This document shows, piece after piece, positions 14,755 to 23,335 of a stretch of 43,469 bases of DNA (position 1 is the first letter of the stretch; each line of letters starts with the position of its first letter). Origin of the DNA: DAOVVL01 sp965603095 (GTDB lineage Bacteria > Pseudomonadota > Alphaproteobacteria > Rhodospirillales > Magnetovibrionaceae). The position numbers were made by a program, and so were the translations under genes. The stretch covers positions 1-43,469 of the forward strand of contig CBFDBQ010000010.1 of NCBI GenBank assembly GCA_965603095.1, given 5' to 3'. Below the pieces are notes generated by a model. The model was not told the DNA's origin and did not search any database. It saw nothing but the letters and a program-made list of their open reading frames with translations.

Positions 14755-15623
14755 TTATCGTCGTTGTTATTGCCGTTATCACCATCGTTATTATCGTCAT
14801 CGTAACGCCCAATTGAAATTTCAACTCGTCTATTGGCGGCGCGGTTACTGGGCCCGGTGTTGGCCATTAACGGCCTAGAATCGGCATAGCCCTGCACCGT
14901 AATTTTAGATGATAAAATATTAGTATTGGCCAACAAATAATGCGCCACCGATGCGGCGCGGGCCGCCGAAAGATCCCAATTAGAACGGTAACGTTCAGTG
15001 GTAATGGGAATGTCATCGGTATGGCCTGAAATAATTATGTGGGAATTACCTTCTTTAATTGCGTCTTCTAACACCACAACAATTTTTTGCATGATTGGTA
15101 AAAATTGATCCAACAATTCGCCGCTGCCTGACATAAATGAAACCTGATCGGGAAAGCGAATAATTGTTACATCATCCGTACTGACAACATCAATTAATGA
15201 ATTTTCAATTTCATCTGCCATTTCATCTTGTAGGCGCGACAACGTTTTTTGACTTTGTTCGACAAATGCGTCTCTATCTATTGCCCGCCCTTCGGTTTCG
15301 CCTGTTTTGGTTGTATCCATAGTTTCAGAATCAGCCTGTTCTTCGGGCGGCAATACTGTTGCAACCGGAACCGGTAATGATTTTGTCATGGCGGTATGGG
15401 TCGGCGTTCCCCCGCGTTCGATAAGGCCTGTCAGCATGCTTTCTCTTTGAAGGCCAAACGCATCACGCAAATTACCAGCTAGGTCTTTAAAGCGCTGGGT
15501 TTCCATTGTGGCAAAGGAAAGAAGCAAAACAAAAAGCGTTAATAACAATGCCATTAAATCGGCAAAAGTAACCATCCATGATGGCGCACCACCGGATTTT
15601 ACTTTTGCCTTGGCCGCGCTCAT
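14751..15623 (-). CDS. motB: Flagellar stator protein MotB/PomB-like (OmpA domain)
   Basis: 290 residues. A short basic N-terminus is followed by one membrane helix (about 17-38) with the ion-binding D22 in TFADLMALLLTL, a plug/linker region (about 40-160) and an OmpA-like peptidoglycan-binding domain (about 165-275, SGHTDDIPI and SAARAASVAHYLL). With MotA it forms the torque-generating ion channel anchored to the cell wall. The last 16 residues are nearly all Asp, Asn and Gly, which is unusual. The start overlaps the motA stop by 4 bp (ATGA), so the pair is coupled. No separate terminator lies between it and the convergent small gene. Confidence 0.9.
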   Translation of the reverse strand: MSAAKAKVKSGGAPSWMVTFADLMALLLTLFVLLLSFATMETQRFKDLAGNLRDAFGLQRESMLTGLIERGGTPTHTAMTKSLPVPVATVLPPEEQADSETMDTTKTGETEGRAIDRDAFVEQSQKTLSRLQDEMADEIENSLIDVVSTDDVTIIRFPDQVSFMSGSGELLDQFLPIMQKIVVVLEDAIKEGNSHIIISGHTDDIPITTERYRSNWDLSAARAASVAHYLLANTNILSSKITVQGYADSRPLMANTGPSNRAANRRVEISIGRYDDDNNDGDNGNNNDDN

Positions 15624-16420
15624 GTTTTTTGCTCGGCAGGTGCCGGGGCCTCATCACCATCTTCGACTGGTTTGTTTCGCTGCGCTTCGGGAAGGTATGC
15701 TTCTAAAATATCTGCCAAAACCATTGGGCTTTGCCGTCCATGTATTTGGGTTACCGCTTCAAGGATAAGTTCTTTGGTAACGCGCTCTTCTTCGGTTTTG
15801 GATTCCAACTTGTCGGCAATTGGTAACGCAATCAGGTTGGCGATAAGCGCGCCATATAACGTGGTTAACAGCGCAACCGCCATGGATGGACCAATGGTTG
15901 CCGGGTCTTCTAGGCTGGAAAGCATTTGCACTAGGCCAACCAGCGTTCCGATCATACCCATGGCCGGTGCCGATTCGCCAATGCCACGAAATATTTTTCC
16001 ACCTTCTTCGTGACGTTGAATTGATAATTCCATTTCGCTGGTCAGTGCTTTACGCACAACTTCTAATGCGTGACCGTCAATGCACAGCCTTAATCCACGT
16101 TTGAAAAATTCGTTGGTTACCTCAACCTGTTCCAGCGCTAACATACCTTCTTTGCGCGCCCGCCCAGCCAAATCTATTGATGTATCAATAAGTGTGCGTG
16201 GGTTTTCGTATGCGTTAACAAACGCAGACTTAATACCCAACTTAAAAGCAGTAAAAACACTGGAGAGTGAAAATTTAACAAGCGTAGCGGCAAAAGTACC
16301 GCCAACAACAATTAGAAATCCCGGTAGATTAAGAAATATCCAAAGGTCCGACCCTGACATAACCGCCAGACCCACAACCGATATACCGATAACCAATCCC
16401 AAAAGGGTGGCTAGATCCAT
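15620..16420 (-). CDS. motA: Flagellar motor stator protein MotA/PomA-like
   Basis: 266 residues from ATG 16420, close to PomA length (about 253). It begins MDLATLLGLVIGI like PomA, has four membrane segments (about 5-22, 30-50, 150-170, 182-202), a large cytoplasmic loop (about 51-148) and the conserved proline region GESAPAMGMIGTLVGL. The frame is open to 16537, but GAGGT 6 nt before ATG 16420 and the family start favour 16420. A PomA-like character hints at sodium coupling, though ion choice cannot be settled from sequence. The C-terminal tail is acidic and Pro-rich. No other flagellar genes are in the window. Confidence 0.9.
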   Translation of the reverse strand: MDLATLLGLVIGISVVGLAVMSGSDLWIFLNLPGFLIVVGGTFAATLVKFSLSSVFTAFKLGIKSAFVNAYENPRTLIDTSIDLAGRARKEGMLALEQVEVTNEFFKRGLRLCIDGHALEVVRKALTSEMELSIQRHEEGGKIFRGIGESAPAMGMIGTLVGLVQMLSSLEDPATIGPSMAVALLTTLYGALIANLIALPIADKLESKTEEERVTKELILEAVTQIHGRQSPMVLADILEAYLPEAQRNKPVEDGDEAPAPAEQKT

Positions 16421-16591
16421 GGCATTACCTCGCCCAAATAAAAATTCACGCCCCACAGCAATATTGTCATATAGCTTAGCAGTAAACTGCCCATCTTTCC
16501 AAGAAGTTAGCCTTTTAAAAAAACCGCGTTCATACATGTAAATGTGTTGGCTCTATTGGCTGAGGCCCCAACTAGGGATAGTCTCTTTCCC

Positions 16592-17011
16592 ATGATAAAA
16601 AACGACAACAATTTGGCTCCACCCGGGGCAGAGGTGCTGGAACGGATTGCTGAAATCCAGCTAAAAAATTTGCCGGCAGAATTTTTGTCCCATATTCAAG
16701 GGTTGGTAGTCAGAATAGATGAACTGCCCGACCACGAAACAGTGGTCGAACTTGAACTAGACAGCCCGTTTGATTTGCTTGGCCTTTATCGTGGTGTAGC
16801 TATTAATAATAAAAGCGTACACGACACCCCCACCGATGTGGATATGATTTTTCTTTATCGCCGACCAATACTTGATTACTGGTGCGAAACAGGCGAAGAC
16901 TTGGGCCATTTGGTGCGTCATGTGTTAATTCATGAAATTGGCCATCATTTTGGTTTTAGTGACGACGACATGGAACAAATTGAAAATTCATCAAAAACAA
17001 AATCAGGTTAA
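16592..17011 (+). CDS. Zincin-like metallopeptidase family protein (PF06262-type)
   Basis: 139 residues from ATG 16592. The zinc site HEIGHHFGFSDDDM (H114, E115, H118 in this numbering) fits the short bacterial zincin family, whose members have about 115-150 residues. No signal peptide, so cytoplasmic. Function of the family is not established. The frame is open back to a GTG at 16544, which would add 16 residues in the divergent promoter region; neither start has a clear Shine-Dalgarno. Two bases separate its stop from the methyltransferase gene, so they form an operon. Confidence 0.82.
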   Translation: MIKNDNNLAPPGAEVLERIAEIQLKNLPAEFLSHIQGLVVRIDELPDHETVVELELDSPFDLLGLYRGVAINNKSVHDTPTDVDMIFLYRRPILDYWCETGEDLGHLVRHVLIHEIGHHFGFSDDDMEQIENSSKTKSG

Positions 17012-17013
17012 TT

Positions 17014-17961
17014 ATGTCGCCAGAAAAACCACCCATTTGTCCAATTTGTTCGGGCAAATCCATAACCGTTAAAAGTTTGCTGCAAAAAGATGTGCGCAAA
17101 CAAATTGCCGATGTGTTCGGTCAAGACGTTCCCACAGAAATTATAATTCCCGATTATACCATGATGGAATGCACCTCATGTTCGTTGGTGTTTGCCGATC
17201 CGATGCTTGCCGGTGGGGCGGATTATTATGGTTGGGTCACATCGTTGTCTGGATACAGTGCCGGGCAAAGATGGGAATGGAAAAAAATTTCAAATCATCT
17301 GGGTGGGCGCAAAAAATATTTAAAAGTATTAGAGGTCGGCTGTGGCAATGGCAGGCTGATGCAATATTTATCTGACAATAAAAATTTAAACCTTAGCGGC
17401 GTTGACGTAAGCGAGCCTTCTATCAAGCTGGCGCAAGAAAAAGGCCTAGATGCACGGTTGGTTGATTTTTCAAATCCTGATGGGGCATTGGCCGATGGCG
17501 AAATGTTTGATGGAATAATTCTCAGCCATGTTCTTGAACATGTGGGCAACCCATTGGTGGTGGCACGCCAGCTTGCCCAAAGGCTTAATCCCGGTGGCTC
17601 GATTTATGTTTCGGTTCCATATTCACCCATGAGCCGCGAACTTGATGGTTGGGATATACAAAATCTGCCACCGCATCATTTAACCCGATGGAATAAAAAT
17701 TCCCTTGGTCAGCTGGCGGGTGAGCTGGGGTTGAAGCTTGACCTTGAAACCGCCAAAGCAAAATCGCCATTTAAACGCGCTGTGCAAGATACCTGTGGCC
17801 GGGCGCTGGGCAATAAACATCCACCGCTGGTTAAGCGGTTAATGGTAGTGGTCGCTAATTTTAAAATGTTTGTTGATTTTTATAATCGCCACCGCGCCCG
17901 CGAACGCATAAACCGCCAACCCGCAGGCGATACCGCGCTGGCAGTTTTTACGCATATTTGA
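17014..17961 (+). CDS. Class I SAM-dependent methyltransferase with N-terminal zinc ribbon
   Basis: 315 residues. An N-terminal zinc ribbon is formed by C9, C12, C53 and C56 (CPIC and CTSC). The SAM-binding motif I is EVGCGNGR (107-114), with the acidic motif II in GVDVSEPS and the post-motif SHVLEHVGNP. This layout is common among methyltransferases of cell-surface sugar or small-molecule pathways; the acceptor is unknown. The C-terminus (about 230-315) is basic. It directly follows the zincin gene. The 113 bp after it hold no evident terminator. Confidence 0.82.
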   Translation: MSPEKPPICPICSGKSITVKSLLQKDVRKQIADVFGQDVPTEIIIPDYTMMECTSCSLVFADPMLAGGADYYGWVTSLSGYSAGQRWEWKKISNHLGGRKKYLKVLEVGCGNGRLMQYLSDNKNLNLSGVDVSEPSIKLAQEKGLDARLVDFSNPDGALADGEMFDGIILSHVLEHVGNPLVVARQLAQRLNPGGSIYVSVPYSPMSRELDGWDIQNLPPHHLTRWNKNSLGQLAGELGLKLDLETAKAKSPFKRAVQDTCGRALGNKHPPLVKRLMVVVANFKMFVDFYNRHRARERINRQPAGDTALAVFTHI

Positions 17962-18074
17962 TTTTGGCCAGATTTTGGTCAAGTTTTGCCTGATGTGGCA
18001 CTTGCCGGGTGACGGCGTTTAAGGGTAGTTTGTCGTTAAAATTAACTCCACCAACTGTATTGGAGCCATCCTAA

Positions 18075-18371
18075 ATGGACGTAATTCTTGTTCCCCTAAT
18101 TCAACTTATTCTTGCCGTTATCAACATTTATGTCTGGGTGCTGGTGGCGAGCGTTGTGCTTAGCTGGTTAATTGCATTTAGTGTGGTTAACACATCTAAC
18201 CGTTTTGTTTATTCCATTGGCAATATTATTTATCGCATAACCGAACCGGCGCTGCGCCCAGTTCGCAATATATTGCCCAACATGGGAAGCGTTGATCTGG
18301 CGCCCGTGGTGGTAATATTGCTGCTTTGGTTCGTTGAAAATATGCTCATACAGATTTTAATTAAATTATAA
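18075..18371 (+). CDS. YggT family membrane protein
   Basis: 98 residues with two hydrophobic blocks (about 3-35 and 74-96) around the conserved central segment IYRITEPALRPVRNILP, the YggT hallmark. In proteobacteria yggT is often near proC or cell-division genes, and homologues influence envelope or thylakoid organisation; the molecular role is unclear. folD starts 18 bp downstream, so cotranscription is likely. Confidence 0.88.
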   Translation: MDVILVPLIQLILAVINIYVWVLVASVVLSWLIAFSVVNTSNRFVYSIGNIIYRITEPALRPVRNILPNMGSVDLAPVVVILLLWFVENMLIQILIKL

Positions 18372-18389
18372 AGGTAGCGGTATTGTCTG

Positions 18390-19295
18390 ATGGCCAATGA
18401 TGCTGACAAAATAATTGCCAAAATAATAGATGGCAAAAAATTTGCCGAGGGCCTTCGCGCCAATGTGGCCAAGGACGTTGCCGATTTAAAAAAAAATCAT
18501 AACCTTACCCCTGGCTTGGCCGTGGTATTGGTGGGCGAGGACGCCGCATCCCAAGTTTATGTAAGAAACAAAGGCGAACAAACCAAAGCGGCAGGAATGA
18601 ATTCGTTCACATTTCGCCTACCCGCTGACGCCAGCGAAGATGAATTATTGGCCCGTGTAGAAGAATTAAACAACGACGATGCGGTTCACGGTATTTTGGT
18701 GCAGTTGCCTGTGCCTTCCCATATGAACGCGGACAAGGTAATTAACGCAATTAACCCGGCCAAAGACGTTGATGGTTTCCATGTAATTAATTCTGGGCTT
18801 TTGGCCACCGGTCAAGACGGCATGGTGCCGTGCACCCCACTGGGCTGTGTCATGCTTATAAAAGACAAGCTGGGAAATGATCTTTCCGGCAAGCGCGCTT
18901 TGGTATTGGGGCGCTCCAATATTGTTGGCAAACCCATGGCGCAATTATTACTGCGTGAAAATTGCACCGTTACCATTGCCCATTCGCGCACGGTTGATTT
19001 AGCCGATGAATGTAAACGCGCCGATATTTTGGTCGCCGCCGTTGGCCAAGCACAAATGGTAAAGGCCAGCTGGGTAAAACCCGGCGCCTGCATAATTGAT
19101 GTGGGCATGAACCGCATACCCGCACCCGAACGCGGCGTTGGTAAAACCCGGTTGGTTGGCGATGTTGATTTTGAAGATGTAAAAAATATTGCAGGCTCCA
19201 TAACGCCTGTTCCGGGCGGGGTTGGGCCAATGACCATTGCGGTATTGTTGGCCAGCACGGTTACGGCGGCCAAACGAATTCATGGAATCGATTAA
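18390..19295 (+). CDS. folD: Bifunctional methylenetetrahydrofolate dehydrogenase / methenyltetrahydrofolate cyclohydrolase
   Basis: 301 residues. Signature segments are YVRNKG with the catalytic K61, GILVQLPVP, the NADP-binding GRSNIVGKP and the C-terminal PVPGGVGPMT. It interconverts 5,10-methylene-, 5,10-methenyl- and 10-formyl-tetrahydrofolate in the cytoplasm. The N-terminus is about ten residues longer than in many relatives. It sits in a plus-strand run yggT-folD-GNAT-nnrU-lepA with gaps of 18, 6, 6 and about 50 bp. Confidence 0.96.
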   Translation: MANDADKIIAKIIDGKKFAEGLRANVAKDVADLKKNHNLTPGLAVVLVGEDAASQVYVRNKGEQTKAAGMNSFTFRLPADASEDELLARVEELNNDDAVHGILVQLPVPSHMNADKVINAINPAKDVDGFHVINSGLLATGQDGMVPCTPLGCVMLIKDKLGNDLSGKRALVLGRSNIVGKPMAQLLLRENCTVTIAHSRTVDLADECKRADILVAAVGQAQMVKASWVKPGACIIDVGMNRIPAPERGVGKTRLVGDVDFEDVKNIAGSITPVPGGVGPMTIAVLLASTVTAAKRIHGID

Positions 19296-19301
19296 ATTGT
19301 T

Positions 19302-19823
19302 ATGGGTTTGAATATTACCCCATTTGTTGCATCACATACCACGGGCATCAAAAACCTTATTGTTCCCATTCAGCAAAATGAATTTAGTATTTCAATTTCA
19401 TATGATGATCAGCCGGATTTACAAGACATTCCCGGTTTTTATCAAACCGACAACGGTGGCTTTTGGGTCGCGCTTGATGAAACCAAAGGGGATGCCAAAG
19501 GGAGCGAGTGCGTTGTCGGTTGCATCGCTTTAAAAGACATTGGCAATAACCAAGCCGCACTTAGAAAAATGTTTGTCGCCCAAAGCCATCGTGGCCCAAG
19601 TGCTGACAGAGATATTGGCGTTGCCGCAATGTTGCTTGAACGGCTTTTGGCCCACGCAAAAATCCAAGGGCTAGGTGAAATATACCTTGGCACCACGGCA
19701 AAATTCTTGGCCGCGCACAGATTTTATGAAAAAAATGGGTTCGCATTGGTGGATGAAAATAACCCACCACCCGCATTCCCCCGTATGGATGTTGATACCC
19801 GATTTTATAAAATTGGGTTATAG
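19302..19823 (+). CDS. GNAT-family N-acetyltransferase
   Basis: 173 residues. The acetyl-CoA pyrophosphate loop appears as RKMFVAQSHRGPSADRDIGVA (about 87-107), which contains the R-G-x-x-x-x-x-x-G/A pattern, followed by the motif B region AAHRFYEKNGF (about 146-156). Such enzymes acetylate amines of proteins, amino acids or small molecules; the substrate is unknown. It follows folD by 6 bp and precedes nnrU by 6 bp. Confidence 0.85.
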   Translation: MGLNITPFVASHTTGIKNLIVPIQQNEFSISISYDDQPDLQDIPGFYQTDNGGFWVALDETKGDAKGSECVVGCIALKDIGNNQAALRKMFVAQSHRGPSADRDIGVAAMLLERLLAHAKIQGLGEIYLGTTAKFLAAHRFYEKNGFALVDENNPPPAFPRMDVDTRFYKIGL

Positions 19824-19829
19824 TTATTT

Positions 19830-20519
19830 ATGCCAGAAATATTTGACCTTGTTCTCACAATAGCAATTTTTATTACCGCCCACATGTTGCCGGCCATTGC
19901 ACCGTTGCGCCGCGCGCTTATATCGGTCATTGGCAAAGCCCCCTACATAGTTGGTTTTTCCATGTTGTCGCTGGGATTGCTAGGCTGGGTCGGTGTGGCC
20001 TATGCAAACGCGCCCTATGTTGAACTTTGGCTGTTGCCACGTTTTGCATTGTGGCTGCCGGCGTTATTAATGCCGCTTGCCAGTATTTTTTTGGTGGCGG
20101 TTTTTACCAACCCCAATCCGCTTTCCGTTGCATTAAAATCAGATGGGTTCGATTCTGCCCGCCCCGGTGTGGTTGGCATTACGCGCCATCCATTATTGGC
20201 AGCCTTGCTTTTGTGGTCGGGCGCGCACCTAATTATCAATGGCGACTTGGCGGCATTGTTGCTGTTTGGGCTTTTCACCATAATGTCTGTGGCGGGCCCG
20301 TTCAGCATCGAGCCCCGTAAAAAACAAAAATTGGGCGCGGGTGAATGGGCGCGTTTAAGCGGGCCAACATCGTTTGTTCCGTTTTGGGCCATAATTACCA
20401 AGCGCGCCAAATTAGATGTTTCCGCCATCGGATGGCCAACCGTATTGGCGGGATTGGCGCTATATGGCGCATTGCTGTTTTTTCACGCTGGCGTTATTGG
20501 CACGGTGCCATACCCATGA
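19830..20519 (+). CDS. NnrU family membrane protein
   Basis: 229 residues with about six membrane segments and the family core GITRHPLLAALLLWSGAHL followed by NGD (about 110-134). NnrU relatives are linked to nitric-oxide and nitrite metabolism in denitrifiers, and resemble the isoprenylcysteine-methyltransferase / 15-cis-zeta-carotene isomerase membrane fold. No denitrification genes are in this window, so a role in NO chemistry is not implied. It is translated 6 bp after the GNAT gene. Confidence 0.85.
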   Translation: MPEIFDLVLTIAIFITAHMLPAIAPLRRALISVIGKAPYIVGFSMLSLGLLGWVGVAYANAPYVELWLLPRFALWLPALLMPLASIFLVAVFTNPNPLSVALKSDGFDSARPGVVGITRHPLLAALLLWSGAHLIINGDLAALLLFGLFTIMSVAGPFSIEPRKKQKLGAGEWARLSGPTSFVPFWAIITKRAKLDVSAIGWPTVLAGLALYGALLFFHAGVIGTVPYP

Positions 20520-20569
20520 GATATTAAGAAGCTAGTCAAACCGTCGAGGCGATGCTAAAAGCCCAGCCC

Positions 20570-22372
20570 ATGAGCGACCTTAAACACATCCGCAATTTTT
20601 CCATCATTGCCCATATTGACCATGGCAAATCGACCCTGGCCGACCGCCTTATCCACCATTGTGGCGGGTTGACCTCGCGCGAGATGAAAGAACAAGTGCT
20701 AGACAGCATGGATATCGAGCGCGAGCGGGGCATTACCATCAAGGCCCAGACAGTGCGCCTTCAATACACAGCAAAAGATGGCGAAACATATTTGCTTAAT
20801 TTGATGGATACCCCCGGCCATGTTGATTTCGCCTACGAAGTATCTCGCTCATTGGCCGCGTGCGAAGGCGCGCTTTTGGTTGTTGATGCATCCCAAGGGG
20901 TAGAAGCACAAACCCTAGCCAATGTTTATTTGGCATTGGATAACGATCTGGAAATCGTTCCAGTGCTTAACAAAATTGATCTTCCTGCGGCTGAGCCTGA
21001 ACGCATTAGGAAACAAATAGAAGACGTAATTGGCCTTGATGCATCGGACGCGGTTTTGACATCGGCAAAATCTGGCATCGGCATCGAAGATGTATTAGAG
21101 GCCATCGTCACTCGTCTCAGCCCGCCCGAGGGCGTCATCGATGCACCATTAAAAGCAATGCTGGTTGATAGCTGGTATGACGCATATTTGGGCGTGATGA
21201 TACTTGTCCGGGTAAAAGACGGCGTAATTAAAAAGGGTCAAAAAATACGCATGATGTCTAGCGGTTCGTCTTATCAGGTGGACCAAGTTGGGGTCTTTAC
21301 CCCCAAAATCGAACAGGTGGGCGAACTTGGCCCCGGCGAAATGGGTTTTATAACCGCATCAATTAAAACCGTTGCCGATACTAACGTGGGTGACACAATT
21401 ACCGATGATAGAAAACCTGCAAGCGAAGCATTGCCCGGTTTTAAGCCCAGTGTGCCGGTTGTATTTTGCGCCCTGTTCCCGGTTGATGCGGCAGACTTTG
21501 GCGACTTAAAAGACAGCCTTGGTAAATTGCGTCTTAACGATGCCAGTTTTGAATTTGAAGCAGAAACCTCAGCGGCACTTGGTCAAGGTTATCGTTGTGG
21601 ATTTTTAGGATTGCTCCATTTGGAAATTATTCAAGAACGCCTCAGCCGTGAATTTGATCTTGACCTTATTACCACCGCGCCAAGCGTTGCTTATCAATTA
21701 CACATGAACGACGGCAGTGAAATATCCATGCATAACCCAGCCGATATGCCCGACCCGGTACAAATTGCTTCCATCGAAGAGCCGTGGATAAAAGCAACTA
21801 TTATGGTGCCGGATGAATATCTTGGTGCGGTACTGGGCCTTTGTACCGAACGCCGGGGCGAACAGGTTGAATTAACCTATGTCGGCAACCGGGCCATGGC
21901 GATTTATAGCTTGCCATTAAACGAGGTTGTGTTTGATTTTTATGACAGGCTTAAATCTATTTCGCGTGGTTATGCATCGTTTGATTATGAAATTGATGGT
22001 TACAAAGAAGGCAGCCTTGCCAAGATTTCAATTTTGGTAAATGCCGAACCCGTGGACGCACTTTCGTTTATTGCCCACACCAGCCAAGCCGAAACTCGTG
22101 GTCGGCAAGTATGCGAACGATTAAAAGACCTTATCCCGCGCCAGCTTTTTAAAATCCCTATTCAGGCGGCTATTGGCGGCAAGGTAATCGCACGCGAAAC
22201 AATCGCCGCCATGCGTAAAGACGTTACCGCAAAATGTTATGGTGGTGATGTTTCTAGAAAAAGAAAACTTCTGGATAAACAGAAGAAGGGTAAAAAGAAA
22301 ATGCGCCAGTTCGGCAAAGTGGAAATTCCGCAAACCGCATTTATTAATGCGCTTAAAATGGGCGACGATTAA
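20570..22372 (+). CDS. lepA: Elongation factor 4 (back-translocating GTPase LepA)
   Basis: About 600 residues from ATG 20570, matching E. coli LepA (599). GTPase motifs are AHIDHGKST (G1), RGITIKAQ (G2), DTPGH (G3) and NKID (G4). EF-G-like domains II, III and V follow, then the LepA-specific C-terminal domain with GGDVSRKRKLLDKQKKGKK. It acts on the ribosome and influences translation fidelity and initiation. An ATG at 20552 is in frame, but its GAGG lies only 2 nt away, and the homology starts MSDLKHIRNFS. The gene ends 6 bp from a convergent hypothetical gene, with no terminator between. Confidence 0.96.
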   Translation: MSDLKHIRNFSIIAHIDHGKSTLADRLIHHCGGLTSREMKEQVLDSMDIERERGITIKAQTVRLQYTAKDGETYLLNLMDTPGHVDFAYEVSRSLAACEGALLVVDASQGVEAQTLANVYLALDNDLEIVPVLNKIDLPAAEPERIRKQIEDVIGLDASDAVLTSAKSGIGIEDVLEAIVTRLSPPEGVIDAPLKAMLVDSWYDAYLGVMILVRVKDGVIKKGQKIRMMSSGSSYQVDQVGVFTPKIEQVGELGPGEMGFITASIKTVADTNVGDTITDDRKPASEALPGFKPSVPVVFCALFPVDAADFGDLKDSLGKLRLNDASFEFEAETSAALGQGYRCGFLGLLHLEIIQERLSREFDLDLITTAPSVAYQLHMNDGSEISMHNPADMPDPVQIASIEEPWIKATIMVPDEYLGAVLGLCTERRGEQVELTYVGNRAMAIYSLPLNEVVFDFYDRLKSISRGYASFDYEIDGYKEGSLAKISILVNAEPVDALSFIAHTSQAETRGRQVCERLKDLIPRQLFKIPIQAAIGGKVIARETIAAMRKDVTAKCYGGDVSRKRKLLDKQKKGKKKMRQFGKVEIPQTAFINALKMGDD

Positions 22373-22378
22373 ATATTG

Positions 22379-22873
22379 TTAATTATCGCTAGTTTCTTTT
22401 TTACTTGATTCTTCGTGATCCAAATTCTCATTGGCCATTTCTTTATCGGCTGGTTCAGTTCGAATGTGCGAAGACGGCATTACATCGTCACCTTGTTCGA
22501 CCCAGTTCATGCCTTCTTCGTGAACTTGTTTTGTAAGCTCGTCGTAAAGAAATACTGAATTTTCGTGATCTTGGTCGGCATCAACGTCATGGTCACGAAA
22601 AATAAAGGCAACCGTAAACCCCGGTGCGCCGAACAATAACCATCCGGGAAGAAGCATCATTAATTCAATTAATTGCCATGCATCGCCAAAAATTGGGAAA
22701 TCTGTGTTGCGAGATTCTTCCAAGGTCTCGGGTGATAATACCTGCCAAACTTCAGCGACCGACATATACATCCTGAGCTCACCCGTTACGCCTTGGGCGG
22801 CAATTTCTGCGGCGCCGGAAATAAAGGCCAGCACCATAAGGCCAATTCCAAAAATAAATATTCCTCTTTTCAT
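22379..22873 (-). CDS. Hypothetical membrane protein with acidic C-terminal tail
   Basis: 164 residues, not recognised. The first 25 residues form a membrane segment or uncleaved signal (MKRGIFIFGIGLMVLAFISG), and a second hydrophobic stretch lies at about 66-90 (WQLIELMMLLPGWLLFGAPGF). The last 75 residues are hydrophilic and rich in Asp and Glu. An AA repeat pattern suggests a two-pass inner-membrane protein with a soluble tail. It is convergent with lepA and stands alone, with tRNA-Ser on the other side. Confidence 0.7.
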   Translation of the reverse strand: MKRGIFIFGIGLMVLAFISGAAEIAAQGVTGELRMYMSVAEVWQVLSPETLEESRNTDFPIFGDAWQLIELMMLLPGWLLFGAPGFTVAFIFRDHDVDADQDHENSVFLYDELTKQVHEEGMNWVEQGDDVMPSSHIRTEPADKEMANENLDHEESSKKETSDN

Positions 22874-22983
22874 GGTTGGGATAGTAGCCCAATACCCTGT
22901 GGTTTTACTATGAAGTTGCGCACACCCGTATTTTTTGGTTTTGGGGATCTAAGAAAATAATTCACTAAGGGCCATCGAATGTG

Positions 22984-23011
22984 TTGAATTTTGATGCGCC
23001 CTTGGTCTAAG
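22984..23011 (+). promoter_or_regulatory. Probable promoter of tRNA-Ser
   Basis: TTGAAT (22984-22989) and TCTAAG (23006-23011), spaced 16 bp, would start transcription about 10 nt before the tRNA. The 11-mer CGCCCTTGGTC at 22997-23007 also occurs in front of tRNA-Leu. Confidence 0.45.
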
Positions 23012-23028
23012 TTCTGCCCAACTCCTGC

Positions 23029-23118
23029 GGAGGGGTGGCCGAGTGGCTGAAGGCGCACGCTTGGAAAGCGTGTATGCGGGAAACCGTATCGAGGGTTCGA
23101 ATCCCTCTCCCTCCGCCA
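23029..23118 (+). tRNA. tRNA-Ser (GGA), CCA encoded
   Basis: 90 nt with acceptor GGAGGGG pairing with the 3' strand TCCCTCC (last pair G-T), discriminator G23115 and genome-encoded CCA (23116-23118). The anticodon arm is CACGC-TTGGAAA-GCGTG, giving anticodon GGA, which reads UCC and UCU. The long variable arm and the GGTTCGAATCC T-arm confirm a class II serine tRNA. Confidence 0.97.
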
Positions 23119-23126
23119 TTTTTCTT

Positions 23127-23168
23127 AAAATACCCACGCGGCCTTGCCGCTTCGGGGGTGGTATTTAA
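23127..23168 (+). repeat. Two-stem structure after tRNA-Ser
   Basis: AAATACC (23128-23134) pairs with GGTATTT (23160-23166), and inside it GCGGC (23138-23142) pairs with GCCGC (23146-23150) over a 3-nt loop. It lies just before the terminator and may be a processing structure of the tRNA transcript. Confidence 0.45.
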
Positions 23169-23198
23169 AAAAAGGCCCGCTTTTGGTGGGTCTTTTTT
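23169..23198 (+). terminator. Intrinsic terminator of tRNA-Ser
   Basis: A 12-bp hairpin including two G-T pairs (23169-23180 with 23186-23197), loop TTTTG, ends in six T residues. It lies about 50 nt after the mature tRNA end. Confidence 0.75.
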
Positions 23199-23335
23199 GG
23201 CCCAGCCCTGAAACAACGTAGTTGCCTGCGGAATTATTAATTCAAGCCCTTGCCCAGCATCCAGCCATGGTTTAAGAATAAACCGCTATCGAAACGATTT
23301 TTTATATGGGGAAAACTATTGGGGGCGCAACAAAT

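Noticed and set aside
16421..16537. 39-codon N-terminal extension of MotA
   Set aside because: The PomA-like start MDLATLLGL with GAGGT in front at 16420 explains the protein; the extension looks like 5' UTR.
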